This document shows, piece after piece, positions 1 to 7,265 of a stretch of DNA of 19,691 bases. Numbering within the stretch: position 1 is the stretch's first letter; each line of letters begins with the position of its first letter. A program made the position numbers and the translations under genes. Origin of the DNA: JARRQB01 sp965368585 (GTDB lineage: Bacteria; Pseudomonadota; Gammaproteobacteria; Chromatiales; Chromatiaceae); the NCBI GenBank assembly GCA_965368585.1, contig CBDUNM010000098.1, positions 1 to 19,691 of the forward strand, in the 5' to 3' direction. The notes below the pieces were generated by a model that saw only the letters and a list, made by a program, of their open reading frames with translations, was not told the origin of the DNA and did not search any database.

Positions 1-49
1 CCGCTTTGTGATTTAATCCCGCCAGTAACGTCAACGGGATCGCCGTGAA

Positions 50-904
50 ATGAGAACCGTATACGTCAATGGCCACTACGTGCCGGAGAACGAAGCTCGC
101 GTGTCCGTCTTCGATCGCGGTTTTCTATTCGCTGACGCCGCCTACGAAGTCACCTCCGTGGTCGAAGGCAAGTTGATCGACTTTGCCGGCCACTGCCAAC
201 GATTGCACCGTTCGCTGCGCGAGCTGGATATGGGTTTCGCTATGCCCGACGAGGCATTGCTCGAAATTCACCGCCAACTTATTCGACTTAATTCGCTCGA
301 TGAGGGGCTGATCTATCTGCAGGTCACCCGGGGTGAGGCAGATCGAGACTTTCTGTTCCCGCCCGCAGCCACGCCCAACAGCGTAGTGTTGTTTTCGCAG
401 CGTAAAGCATTGCTCGAATCGCCCCAGGCGCGCCGGGGTATTAAGGTGATCACCCTGGAGGATCTGCGCTGGCAGCGTTGTGATATCAAAACGGTGCAGT
501 TGCTGTACCCGTCGATGGCCAAGATGCAGGCCCAGGCCGAAGGCGTGGACGACGCCTGGCTGGTGAGAAACGAACTGGTTACCGAGGGGACGTCGAATAA
601 CGCCTATATCGTGACCCCCGACGGCAGCATCGTGACCCGGGAGTTGTCCCATTCCATCCTGCACGGCATTACCCGCAGGGCGGTACTGGACTGTGCAGAG
701 CGGTTGAAAATGAACGTAGAAGAGCGGCCGTTTACGGTGGCTGAAGCCCTTGAGGCGCAAGAAGCATTCTCCACTTCGGCCTCCAGTTTTGTCATGCCGG
801 TGGTTGAGATCGACAGGCATACACTCGGGGACGGCAGACCGGGTGAAGTCGCTACGAGCTTACGGGAAACCTACATCGAGGAGAGTCTGAAAACCGCAAT
901 CTAG
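50..904 (+). CDS. dat: D-amino acid aminotransferase-like, class IV PLP enzyme
   Basis: This 284-residue protein belongs to the fold-type IV, PLP-dependent aminotransferases and most resembles D-alanine/D-amino acid transaminases, which interconvert D-alanine and D-glutamate for peptidoglycan. Visible landmarks are RGFLFADAAYEV (residues 23-34), VTRG (92-95), RCDIK with the likely PLP-binding Lys147, and VTEGTSNNAYIV (the PLP phosphate-binding region). Length matches the family. The ATG is the first start after the upstream stop codons, and no strong Shine-Dalgarno is seen. The His of the canonical D-amino acid transaminase R-x-H carboxylate trap is Phe here (R99-D100-F101), so substrate range may differ. 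An aminodeoxychorismate lyase or branched-chain enzyme is less likely given the RWQRCDIK context. The 49 bases before it hold no recognisable gene. It converges on pyruvate kinase. Confidence 0.85.
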   Translation: MRTVYVNGHYVPENEARVSVFDRGFLFADAAYEVTSVVEGKLIDFAGHCQRLHRSLRELDMGFAMPDEALLEIHRQLIRLNSLDEGLIYLQVTRGEADRDFLFPPAATPNSVVLFSQRKALLESPQARRGIKVITLEDLRWQRCDIKTVQLLYPSMAKMQAQAEGVDDAWLVRNELVTEGTSNNAYIVTPDGSIVTRELSHSILHGITRRAVLDCAERLKMNVEERPFTVAEALEAQEAFSTSASSFVMPVVEIDRHTLGDGRPGEVATSLRETYIEESLKTAI

Positions 905-908
905 GCGG

Positions 909-940
909 ATATGGGGTCAAGTCTAGCAATATTAGTATAA
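909..940. repeat. AT-rich REP-like remnant (tentative)
   Basis: An AT-rich patch beginning ATGGGGTCAAGTCTAGCAAT follows the aminotransferase stop. From memory, 'GGGGTCAxGTCTxGCAATATT' resembles sequence flanking REP-associated tyrosine transposases in gammaproteobacteria. No transposase and no second copy are present in this window, so this is only a suggestion. Confidence 0.2.
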
Positions 941-997
941 AGATTCATCCGTTATCGGCGTGGCGCCCTCGTCAGGGTACGCACGTAAACCCTCGGC

Positions 998-2410
998 CTA
1001 CAAACTCAGGTCGACGATTTCCATGCGGTGATTGCCGCCGGGATGCTCCTCGGAAGGACCTTGCGTGAGTATGGCTACGCCTTCAACGATGCCTTCGTGG
1101 CGCAGCCAGGCACGTAAGAACGGTGTCCAATCGGCCGCATCGGCATCAACCAGTACCGGGTACACGCCGTACGAAAATTGCAGTGCCTGACAGGTGGCGG
1201 TCTCCCTGCTGAAGGCCGTTATCCACGTGGGCAGGCGAAAGCGTGTCACGTTGCGCGCCATCGACCCGGAGCGCGTCGGCACCGCTACCGCGACCGGTTG
1301 CAGCGCAGTCACGGCTTGGTGGACGCTGCGTGCGATTAGGTCCGTCAGCGGCGGACTGCCCGGCGACCGAATATCCAGATCGACTCGGGAGCGATGCGGT
1401 TCGGTCGCGGCGGCGATTTCGGCAAGCATGCTGACCGCCGCAATGGGGAAACGCCCCATGGCGGACTCTGCCGAAAGCATCACGGCATCGGTTCCGTCCA
1501 GGATCGCGTTGGCGACATCGGTCGCCTCGGCGCGCGTGGGGCGGCGATGCTCGGTCATCGATTCCAGCATTTGCGTTGCCGTGATAACCGGTTTGCCGTG
1601 TCGGTTGGCGGCGCGCATCAGATTTTTCTGCACCATCGCCATCTCGGAGATGGGAACTTCCACGCCGAGGTCACCGCGCGCCACCATGATTCCATCGGCG
1701 GCGTCGAGAATCTCGTCGAGATTGTGCAGCGCGCGTGCGCGCTCGATTTTGGCGATGACAAAGGGGTGGCAGCCCATCTCGGCGGCGGCCTGCTTCACCG
1801 CCGCAATATCCGCCGCCGTCGAAACAAATGATTGACTGATGGCGTCGAGCCCTTGTTCCAGCGCGAACTTCAGGCAGTCGCGATCGCGTTCGGTAAAGGC
1901 GCTGATACCGAGGTCGATCCCGGGCAGGTCGAGGCCCTTGCGCGACAGCAGTTCCCCGCCGACGCGGACCTCGCAGTGTACGTCCGTACCGGCCACCTCG
2001 CGTACCTTGAGCGAGATTAAACCGTCGTTGAGAAACATTTTGTCGCCGGGGTGCACCGACTGCGGCAATCGTGCGAAGGTTACCGAAATACGTGACGCAT
2101 CACCGACGATGTCGTCGGTCGTTAGAATGACCGTATCCCCCTGGGCGAGTTCGATCGGGTCTTCTTTGAGTTCTCCAATGCGGATCTTCGGCCCGGGCAG
2201 ATCGGCCATGATCGCCAGGCGGCGCCCCGTCAACTCCGACGCCTCGCGCAACCGGGCGATGGTTTGGGCATGTGTGTCGAAATCGCCGTGGGAAAAGTTG
2301 AGTCGCGCAACGTTCATCCCTGCGCGCAGCATGGCCGCCAGGGTGGCGGGGTGATCGGATGCCGGGCCGATTGTGCAGACCAGCTTGGTTTTGTTGGTGG
2401 ACAGTTCCAT
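998..2410 (-). CDS. pyk: Pyruvate kinase
   Basis: Cytoplasmic glycolytic enzyme that converts phosphoenolpyruvate and ADP to pyruvate and ATP. The 470-residue product has the expected landmarks: TKLVCTIGPAS at the N-terminus, ARLNFSHG (residues 35-42), FVIAKIER with the catalytic lysine region, MVARGDLGVEVP, and ITATQMLESM. I chose the ATG at 2410, preceded by AGGA at proper spacing, over a TTG 33 bases upstream. The motif DLPGPKIRIG (70-79) has Leu and Lys where K+-dependent enzymes carry Thr113 and Glu117 (rabbit muscle numbering), the pattern known for K+-independent pyruvate kinases. It converges with the aminotransferase gene and seems monocistronic. Because pyruvate kinase consumes the same PEP pool that feeds Enzyme I, it is metabolically, though not positionally, linked to the PTS cluster. 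Confidence 0.95.
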   Translation of the reverse strand: MELSTNKTKLVCTIGPASDHPATLAAMLRAGMNVARLNFSHGDFDTHAQTIARLREASELTGRRLAIMADLPGPKIRIGELKEDPIELAQGDTVILTTDDIVGDASRISVTFARLPQSVHPGDKMFLNDGLISLKVREVAGTDVHCEVRVGGELLSRKGLDLPGIDLGISAFTERDRDCLKFALEQGLDAISQSFVSTAADIAAVKQAAAEMGCHPFVIAKIERARALHNLDEILDAADGIMVARGDLGVEVPISEMAMVQKNLMRAANRHGKPVITATQMLESMTEHRRPTRAEATDVANAILDGTDAVMLSAESAMGRFPIAAVSMLAEIAAATEPHRSRVDLDIRSPGSPPLTDLIARSVHQAVTALQPVAVAVPTRSGSMARNVTRFRLPTWITAFSRETATCQALQFSYGVYPVLVDADAADWTPFLRAWLRHEGIVEGVAILTQGPSEEHPGGNHRMEIVDLSL

Positions 2411-2842
2411 AGGTGTTCCTGATTGGTCGATCGCGATAGACAACGAGATGCTGCCACGTGAATTGTGCTTCGTTCAGGTGGCGTGACGCTTGTGTAATCC
2501 CTTGGCCGGATCAACCGGGAAGGCGGTGCGGTGTGGCTCGCCTTGGATTCTGGTGGCTTCAACCTCACTGAGGCCGGCTTTCCAGTCGCACGCCCGGGTG
2601 GATGTTGGGAGCGGTAGATTGCGATATTACCTTGGTTCGAGGGCGCGTCACACCTTCGCTTACGGCGGCGGTGGCGACATGGGTTAGGATCTGATCAAAA
2701 TCCGACAGAAACGGCGCAGTGGCGACTATGGATCTTGGCTCCGTGAGGATTCTTCACCACGGCGCAACCGGTTTGCCCGACGAGGGTCGCGGGGCGCCTT
2801 GCCCAAGAGGCGCCCCGCGGCGTGTCGGTCGAGGAAGTGCGC
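2411..2842. other. Intergenic region upstream of pyk
   Basis: No convincing gene on either strand; the short open frames match nothing I recognise. On the minus strand GTGACG and TAATAT, separated by 16 bases (about 2624-2651), could form a weak sigma-70-type promoter for pyk. The right end carries a strong hairpin, listed separately. No riboswitch was recognised. Confidence 0.5.
2788..2819 (-). terminator. GC-rich hairpin, terminator-like, no T-tract
   Basis: Perfect 12-bp inverted repeat: CGCGGGGCGCCT (2788-2799) pairs with AGGCGCCCCGCG (2808-2819) across an 8-base loop. It lies 23 bases past the stop of the arginine-rich protein gene. No run of T follows on either strand, so it may end transcription by another route or protect the 3' end of the mRNA. 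Confidence 0.55.
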
Positions 2843-3478
2843 TCAATATTCGTCCCAGTCCTGCCACCTCGCCGTCAACCCGTCCAGTATGATTTCGACG
2901 CCGATGCTCGAGCCGCTGCGGCGATACCAGTCGCTGTACCTGCCAGGGTGGCGGGTCCGCGACCAGGGGCGACGTTCGTCATGGCGTCGTTCGTCGCGTT
3001 TCTGGTAGCGGTGTTTGCGCGGCTGATAGTATCGATGATCGTCGTGGCGCGCGCCCGCAATACGTCGGCTGGCGCGATCCTGCACCTGTTCCAGACGTCG
3101 GCGTTCGCGTAGCGAGAAGTGATCATCGGTTCCGAAACGGCGTTCCATGCGCGTGACTTTGCGCTGGTCCTGGCGTAAGCGCCGAACTTCACGGTTGTTC
3201 AGGTCCCCGTCGCGACGCGCATCCCGAATTCGGGCCTGCTGGTTTGCCTGGCGCCGCTCGACGCGACGCGTCGAGCGGTTTTCGCCGGTGTGCGCATCAC
3301 GCCGGGATTGCGATGGAGCGCGGCGCTGTTCGCGATTGCCGTTCGGTGCGCGTAGTTCGACCCGCGCGCCGTCACGCTGCATTCGGTCGCCGCGCTCGTG
3401 TTCTCTCGCTGCCGCTGTTCCCGACAATGTCAATGCCGCAATAGTCATTGCGGTGAAAAGCTGGCTGATTTTCTTCAT
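2843..3478 (-). CDS. Arginine-rich exported protein of unknown function
   Basis: Function not recognised. The 211-residue product starts with a clear Sec signal peptide (MKKISQLFTAMTIAALTLSG, probable cleavage after TAAA near residue 24). The mature part is about one quarter arginine, so it is very basic. Two similar units can be seen near residues 88-110 and 115-140: DGDLNNREVRRLRQDQ and DDHFSLRERRRLEQVQ, each an acidic loop followed by an E..RL helix. Comparable units occur in uncharacterised periplasmic proteins of Proteobacteria. The last ~20 residues (GSSIGVEIILDGLTARW) are hydrophobic and arginine-poor, perhaps a small beta element. AGGTGG stands a good distance before the ATG. A strong hairpin follows the stop. 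It could bind anionic ligands such as LPS, phospholipid or nucleic acid, but that is inference from charge alone. Confidence 0.75.
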   Translation of the reverse strand: MKKISQLFTAMTIAALTLSGTAAAREHERGDRMQRDGARVELRAPNGNREQRRAPSQSRRDAHTGENRSTRRVERRQANQQARIRDARRDGDLNNREVRRLRQDQRKVTRMERRFGTDDHFSLRERRRLEQVQDRASRRIAGARHDDHRYYQPRKHRYQKRDERRHDERRPWSRTRHPGRYSDWYRRSGSSIGVEIILDGLTARWQDWDEY

Positions 3479-3636
3479 GGCGTTTCTTCCACCTCGTTCT
3501 GCTACCGGGGCCAGGGTGGCCCGTGGTCTTCAATCTAGGTGTTTGGCCTGAATACAAGCTGAATAAGCACCGAGCGGTGTGGGATGCGCCTCGTCAACGG
3601 CGGGGCCGATCTCGGCCGTCATGAGAAACCGGCAAA

Positions 3637-3655
3637 GCGGTGAACGCCTCACCGC
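3637..3655 (-). terminator. Putative intrinsic terminator of the leuS-patatin operon
   Basis: On the minus strand GCGGTGA-GGCGT-TCACCGC forms a 7-bp stem with a 5-base loop, followed by TTTGCCGGTTTC, a broken T-rich tail. It lies about 30 bases after the patatin-gene stop codon, the expected place for the end of this operon. Confidence 0.5.
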
Positions 3656-3687
3656 GCAAGATCTGGCGCGCTCGGGAACTGGCCGCG

Positions 3688-5736
3688 CTACCTGCCCCGC
3701 AGCCAATGCTGCACATTGATGAATGCCGCGGCGTTCCCCGCGCAACCCTGGGCGCCCAGATATCCGTGAATGCGCTTTCGCGCTGCCTCGGACAGGGCCC
3801 ATCCCAGAGGCGGGTCCAGCTGCTGATCGCGTCGGCACATACGGAAATCGGCCAGTCGGCCGTAGGTTTGTGCCCAATCGGTGAGCTGATCGGCGAGTTC
3901 CGCCCCCCGCCCCGAGCGGGCGCGTTCGTAGCTGCGCAAGGTGGACCGAATTTCGTAGGCGAAGCGGAGGGGCGGGTTCTCCGGTGTGGAACCGACGTTG
4001 TCCGGCAGCCCCGGATCGCTGCTGATCACCAGCACAATCGGCGTCAGCTGCGGTTTCTCCTGACTCGGAAAACTGACTTCGTCGCGACTGCAGGTAAAAC
4101 GACGGCAAACCGCGTCCAGTATCTCGAGTGCGGTCTGGGCGCCGAAATTCTCGAACAACCCGCCATCCTGTAGCCGTCCCGCAATATTCCCGGCAGCGTC
4201 CCGCCACATACCCGGTGGACTGACCAGGGGGAAACGGGCGCTATTGTGGGCGGCGGTGGACAAAGGAATGTCGTAGCCGAGCCGCGCCAGTTGATCGTTG
4301 GCCCTTTCGAACGCCGCGTCGGGTTGGTTGGTTTGCGGATCGATGCGCAGATTGCTGGCGATGATGCGCCGTCCGTTGCCGACCCAGGTCGCGTTCAGGA
4401 ACAACGCCGGCCAAGGTCGGGTGGCGCTCAGGTTAGTCATCGAGCCGTCCATGATTCCGGACACCGCGGATGCATCGGCAAAGGCTCGTTCCCAGGCCTG
4501 CTCCAATGCCACGCCGCGATCGGGCAGCCACGGGCGCGGCAGGAAGCGCTGCAGCAGATCAGGATAGAGCATGGCGGCGGAGACGGGACCGAGAAAGTCC
4601 TGGGCGAGAATCCGCAGTGCGCAGTCTTCTATGCTCGCGCGACACGCTTCGTCGAGCGCTTCGGGCTTGGTGATCAGCGCGCGGTACACAGCGGCGCCGA
4701 CCGAGCCGCCCGACACGCCACTGATCGCGAACACGGCGTTGTCAAACCCGGGGATGGCGTCATGCAGACGACCGAGTACCGTGCCTGTCCAATACGCCGC
4801 ACGGGCGCCTCCGCCGGCCGCGGCGATTATCACCATGGACCTGCATTGTTCGTTTACGCAGTTGTGCGTTTTCCAGGCGGCGAGCGCCTCGTCCACCGTC
4901 GGCCGGCTGGCGGGTGTGAGGTCCGCGGCGGCGCGGCGGATTTCGTGGTTATCGTTCCACAGGCTGAAGATCAGGGCGGCGGCTAGCAGCAAGGTAAGCA
5001 ACGGGATGCCGCGGCTGCTGCTCAGGTAGGCAATCGTGCTGCCGACGGGTAGCCAGGTGGCGCCTGCCAGCATCAGCAGCAGCAAGGCCCCCAGCCAGTT
5101 TCCGAGAGTCACAGGTTGCAGCCAGGCGGTAAAAAACAAGACTATGCCCAGCAACGCGGTCGTCATTGCAAAGCGGCCGCGCCTCCCCTTGAGCGCTGAA
5201 ACCAGGTTGGCGTGCGGGGGTGTTTCGTCGTCCGCGATTGGCGCGGCCCACAACCAATGTGTCGTGGGACGGTCGGGTGCAAGCCGCGCCGCCAGTACCC
5301 TTGCCAGGTCTCTACGGTAAGCGAGCAGTAACCAAAATACCGCGCCAGCGCCCAGGGCAAGCCACATCAGCACCGCGCACTGATCGGTGCGCGCCGTGGC
5401 GACGGCCACGGACCCGAAGGCCAGCGCACCCAGTAAGCGTGGCACATGGCGGCGCCAGAAGTTGTAGGCGCCGCGATCCGTCGGTGGCGTGGGGAAGCGT
5501 ATGTCGAGCAGCACCCGGGCCCATAGCCAGACACTGGCGCCCCACAGCAAGAGATCGCCCACAAAGGCGAAATAGCGTCGGTCTTCGGCGATGCTGATCA
5601 GCAGATCCTGACCCTGAGCGGCCAGCAACAGCGCCAGCGTCACGATCAGGACCAGCACGCTGAACCGGGTCAGATAAAGACAATAGGAAAAGGCCTGCCA
5701 CTGGCGCGCCCACCACGAGAATTGCCGTGTTGTCAT
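3688..5736 (-). CDS. Patatin-like phospholipase with N-terminal membrane domain
   Basis: A 682-residue integral membrane protein with a C-terminal patatin-like acyl hydrolase domain. About seven hydrophobic segments lie between residues 25 and 260 (near 25-41, 59-77, 98-114, 119-139, 189-207, 213-236, 244-260). The lipase part has the oxyanion-hole loop AAAGGGARAAYW (305-316), the nucleophile elbow GVSGGSVG with Ser342, and the catalytic Asp524 in DGGLFENFG, so the Ser-Asp dyad is complete. Eight cysteines lie in the soluble part (293, 298, 365, 372, 544, 549, 634, 665), some closely paired. The open frame runs 119 codons further upstream, but that part overlaps holA. The ATG at 5736, preceded by AGG and 14 bases after the holA stop, is the sensible start. 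The likely substrate is a lipid ester; which lipid and which side of the membrane are unknown. Confidence 0.85.
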   Translation of the reverse strand: MTTRQFSWWARQWQAFSYCLYLTRFSVLVLIVTLALLLAAQGQDLLISIAEDRRYFAFVGDLLLWGASVWLWARVLLDIRFPTPPTDRGAYNFWRRHVPRLLGALAFGSVAVATARTDQCAVLMWLALGAGAVFWLLLAYRRDLARVLAARLAPDRPTTHWLWAAPIADDETPPHANLVSALKGRRGRFAMTTALLGIVLFFTAWLQPVTLGNWLGALLLLMLAGATWLPVGSTIAYLSSSRGIPLLTLLLAAALIFSLWNDNHEIRRAAADLTPASRPTVDEALAAWKTHNCVNEQCRSMVIIAAAGGGARAAYWTGTVLGRLHDAIPGFDNAVFAISGVSGGSVGAAVYRALITKPEALDEACRASIEDCALRILAQDFLGPVSAAMLYPDLLQRFLPRPWLPDRGVALEQAWERAFADASAVSGIMDGSMTNLSATRPWPALFLNATWVGNGRRIIASNLRIDPQTNQPDAAFERANDQLARLGYDIPLSTAAHNSARFPLVSPPGMWRDAAGNIAGRLQDGGLFENFGAQTALEILDAVCRRFTCSRDEVSFPSQEKPQLTPIVLVISSDPGLPDNVGSTPENPPLRFAYEIRSTLRSYERARSGRGAELADQLTDWAQTYGRLADFRMCRRDQQLDPPLGWALSEAARKRIHGYLGAQGCAGNAAAFINVQHWLRGR

Positions 5737-5750
5737 TTGTGCCTGCCCTG

Positions 5751-6773
5751 CTACCTCGACCGCAATAAGGCGTTGCCGGACATATCGAGTGCCAGGCGTT
5801 CCAGTGCGCGCCAGGGGTCGTCCCTGATCGCTCCTTTGACCACGGCATCGATGCGGTGGCATTGCGCCAGCAGGTCGTCGAGCTGGTGTGGCCCGAGCCT
5901 GGCGAGCGCAACGCGGGTCAGTGGCTTGCGCTTTTCCCACACCGCAGAGTTCGACATCGCCTGCTCGGCCGATGCGCCGCGCGTCATGTCTCGTGCGATG
6001 GGGATCAGGGTACGAATCTCGCGCGCAAATGCCCACAGTACGACAGGCGTTGCCAGGCCTTCCCCGCGCAGTCCGGCGAGGATCCGCAAGCAACGTGCGG
6101 CGTGGCCGTTTAGCGCGCTGTCGATCAAGTCAAACACGTCGAACCGGGCGCTGTCCGTCACGGCGGCAGTCAGGCTGTCGATGCTGATGCGCCCGGGACC
6201 GTGCAGCAATAAAAGCTTCTCGATTTCCTGGGCTGCGGCCAGCAGATTGCCTTCGGTCCGGTCTGCCAATAGCGTGGCGACGCGGGGAGCAGGCTCCAGC
6301 CCTGCGCGCCGCAGGCGTTGTTCGATCCACGCCGTCAAAGATTTGCCGGCAATCGGCCACACCTGCACGATGACACCAGCTTTGTCGACCGCTTTGGCCC
6401 ACTTGCTCGCGAGTTGCTGTCGATCCAGCTTAGGTACGGTGATCAGCAGCAAGGTGTCCTGCGGCGGTCGGGCGCAGTACTCGGTCAGTGCCGCCCCGCC
6501 TTCACGGCCGGGTTTACCGTTGGGGACGCGCAGATCGAGGAATTTTTTGTCAGCGAACAAAGACAAGCTGTTGGCTTCGGTCGCCAATTGGTACCAATCG
6601 AAGCCCTGGGCGGCGTCGAAGATCTCCCGCGTGGTGTACCCGGCGCCGCGCGCCGCGCGCCTAACCGCGTCAGCCGCTTCGCCCAATTGCAGCGGTTCGT
6701 CGCCGGAGATCAGGTAAACCGGCGCGAGTTGGCCATCAAGGCGGCGGTCGAGATCCTGCGGTCGCGCGCGCAT
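5751..6773 (-). CDS. holA: DNA polymerase III delta subunit
   Basis: HolA is the clamp-loader subunit that opens the beta sliding clamp at the replication fork. The 340-residue length matches the family. Recognisable parts are the N-terminal PVYLISGDEPLQLGEAADAV (residues 18-37), which carries the beta-clamp-contacting region, then DLRVPNGKPG, TLLLITVPKLD, and TEGNLLAAAQEIEKL near 174, a hallmark of the delta fold. The gene starts one base after the lptE stop (TGA-G-ATG) with no clear Shine-Dalgarno of its own, so translational coupling to lptE is likely. The order leuS-lptE-holA is conserved in gammaproteobacteria, where nadD often follows; here a patatin-type gene takes that place. Confidence 0.95.
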   Translation of the reverse strand: MRARPQDLDRRLDGQLAPVYLISGDEPLQLGEAADAVRRAARGAGYTTREIFDAAQGFDWYQLATEANSLSLFADKKFLDLRVPNGKPGREGGAALTEYCARPPQDTLLLITVPKLDRQQLASKWAKAVDKAGVIVQVWPIAGKSLTAWIEQRLRRAGLEPAPRVATLLADRTEGNLLAAAQEIEKLLLLHGPGRISIDSLTAAVTDSARFDVFDLIDSALNGHAARCLRILAGLRGEGLATPVVLWAFAREIRTLIPIARDMTRGASAEQAMSNSAVWEKRKPLTRVALARLGPHQLDDLLAQCHRIDAVVKGAIRDDPWRALERLALDMSGNALLRSR

Positions 6774-6774
6774 C

Positions 6775-7263
6775 TCACAGGGCGGCGGCGATCCGCTCGA
6801 CCAGTTGTTGGGCGAGTTCCTCGCGCATGTCGTCGCGCAGGAGCTGCTCTTCGCGACTGCGGCCGAGTACTTCTATTTCGGGGTTCAGGCTGATGCGTAG
6901 TGCGCGCAGGCGCTGATCAGCGGTCACCGGCGCACCGCGCGCGTCGCGCAAGCTGAACAGAAACGATTCCTCGAGCTCGAATTCCACCGTCTTGTTGCGG
7001 CGGTCGACCGACAGTACGCGGCGGTTCGAACGAACATCGCTGACCCGTAGCAGCAATGCTCCCGCCGCCTGGTCACTCAACTTCGCACCGGTCTGTTCGA
7101 GCGCCCGGGCCAGCGCGCGATACAGCGGGCGGTGGGGCGTAATCCCCGTGAGATGGATGGGCTCCGCCGTTGTCAGCGCCGCCGTTTCCTGTCCACGCAG
7201 TTGAAAGCCGCAACCGCTGACCAGTAAAACCAGCAATAGCGCAATGGCAATCTTGGTGCGCAT
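6775..7263 (-). CDS. lptE: LPS-assembly lipoprotein LptE
   Basis: Outer-membrane lipoprotein that plugs the LptD barrel and helps insert lipopolysaccharide into the outer leaflet. The 162-residue product begins with a lipoprotein signal peptide and lipobox LVSGC, with the lipidated Cys at residue 18, followed by GFQLRG, the classic LptE/RlpB N-terminus. The remainder has the family's alternating pattern, with LLRVSDVRSNRRVLSVDRR, EFELEESFLFSL and a helical C-terminus (REELAQQLVERIAAAL). It starts two bases after the leuS stop and ends one base before holA, so the three genes are almost certainly co-transcribed and translationally coupled. Overall sequence conservation in LptE is always low; the identity rests on the lipobox motif plus gene order. 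Confidence 0.92.
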   Translation of the reverse strand: MRTKIAIALLLVLLVSGCGFQLRGQETAALTTAEPIHLTGITPHRPLYRALARALEQTGAKLSDQAAGALLLRVSDVRSNRRVLSVDRRNKTVEFELEESFLFSLRDARGAPVTADQRLRALRISLNPEIEVLGRSREEQLLRDDMREELAQQLVERIAAAL

Positions 7264-7265
7264 AA

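Noticed and set aside
1..49. 3' end of an upstream gene such as dacA
   Set aside because: Stop codons occur in all three plus frames, but too few codons remain to identify any protein.
1194..1835. 213-residue plus-strand ORF opposite pyk
   Set aside because: Antisense shadow with Ser/Arg/Ala-rich composition and no recognisable motif.
2411..2787. Possible riboswitch or leader RNA upstream of pyk
   Set aside because: No conserved riboswitch core or leader-terminator pair could be made out by eye.
5737..6093. 119-codon upstream extension of the patatin frame
   Set aside because: It lies wholly opposite or within holA in another frame, resembles no protein, and a good ATG with AGG spacing exists at 5736.
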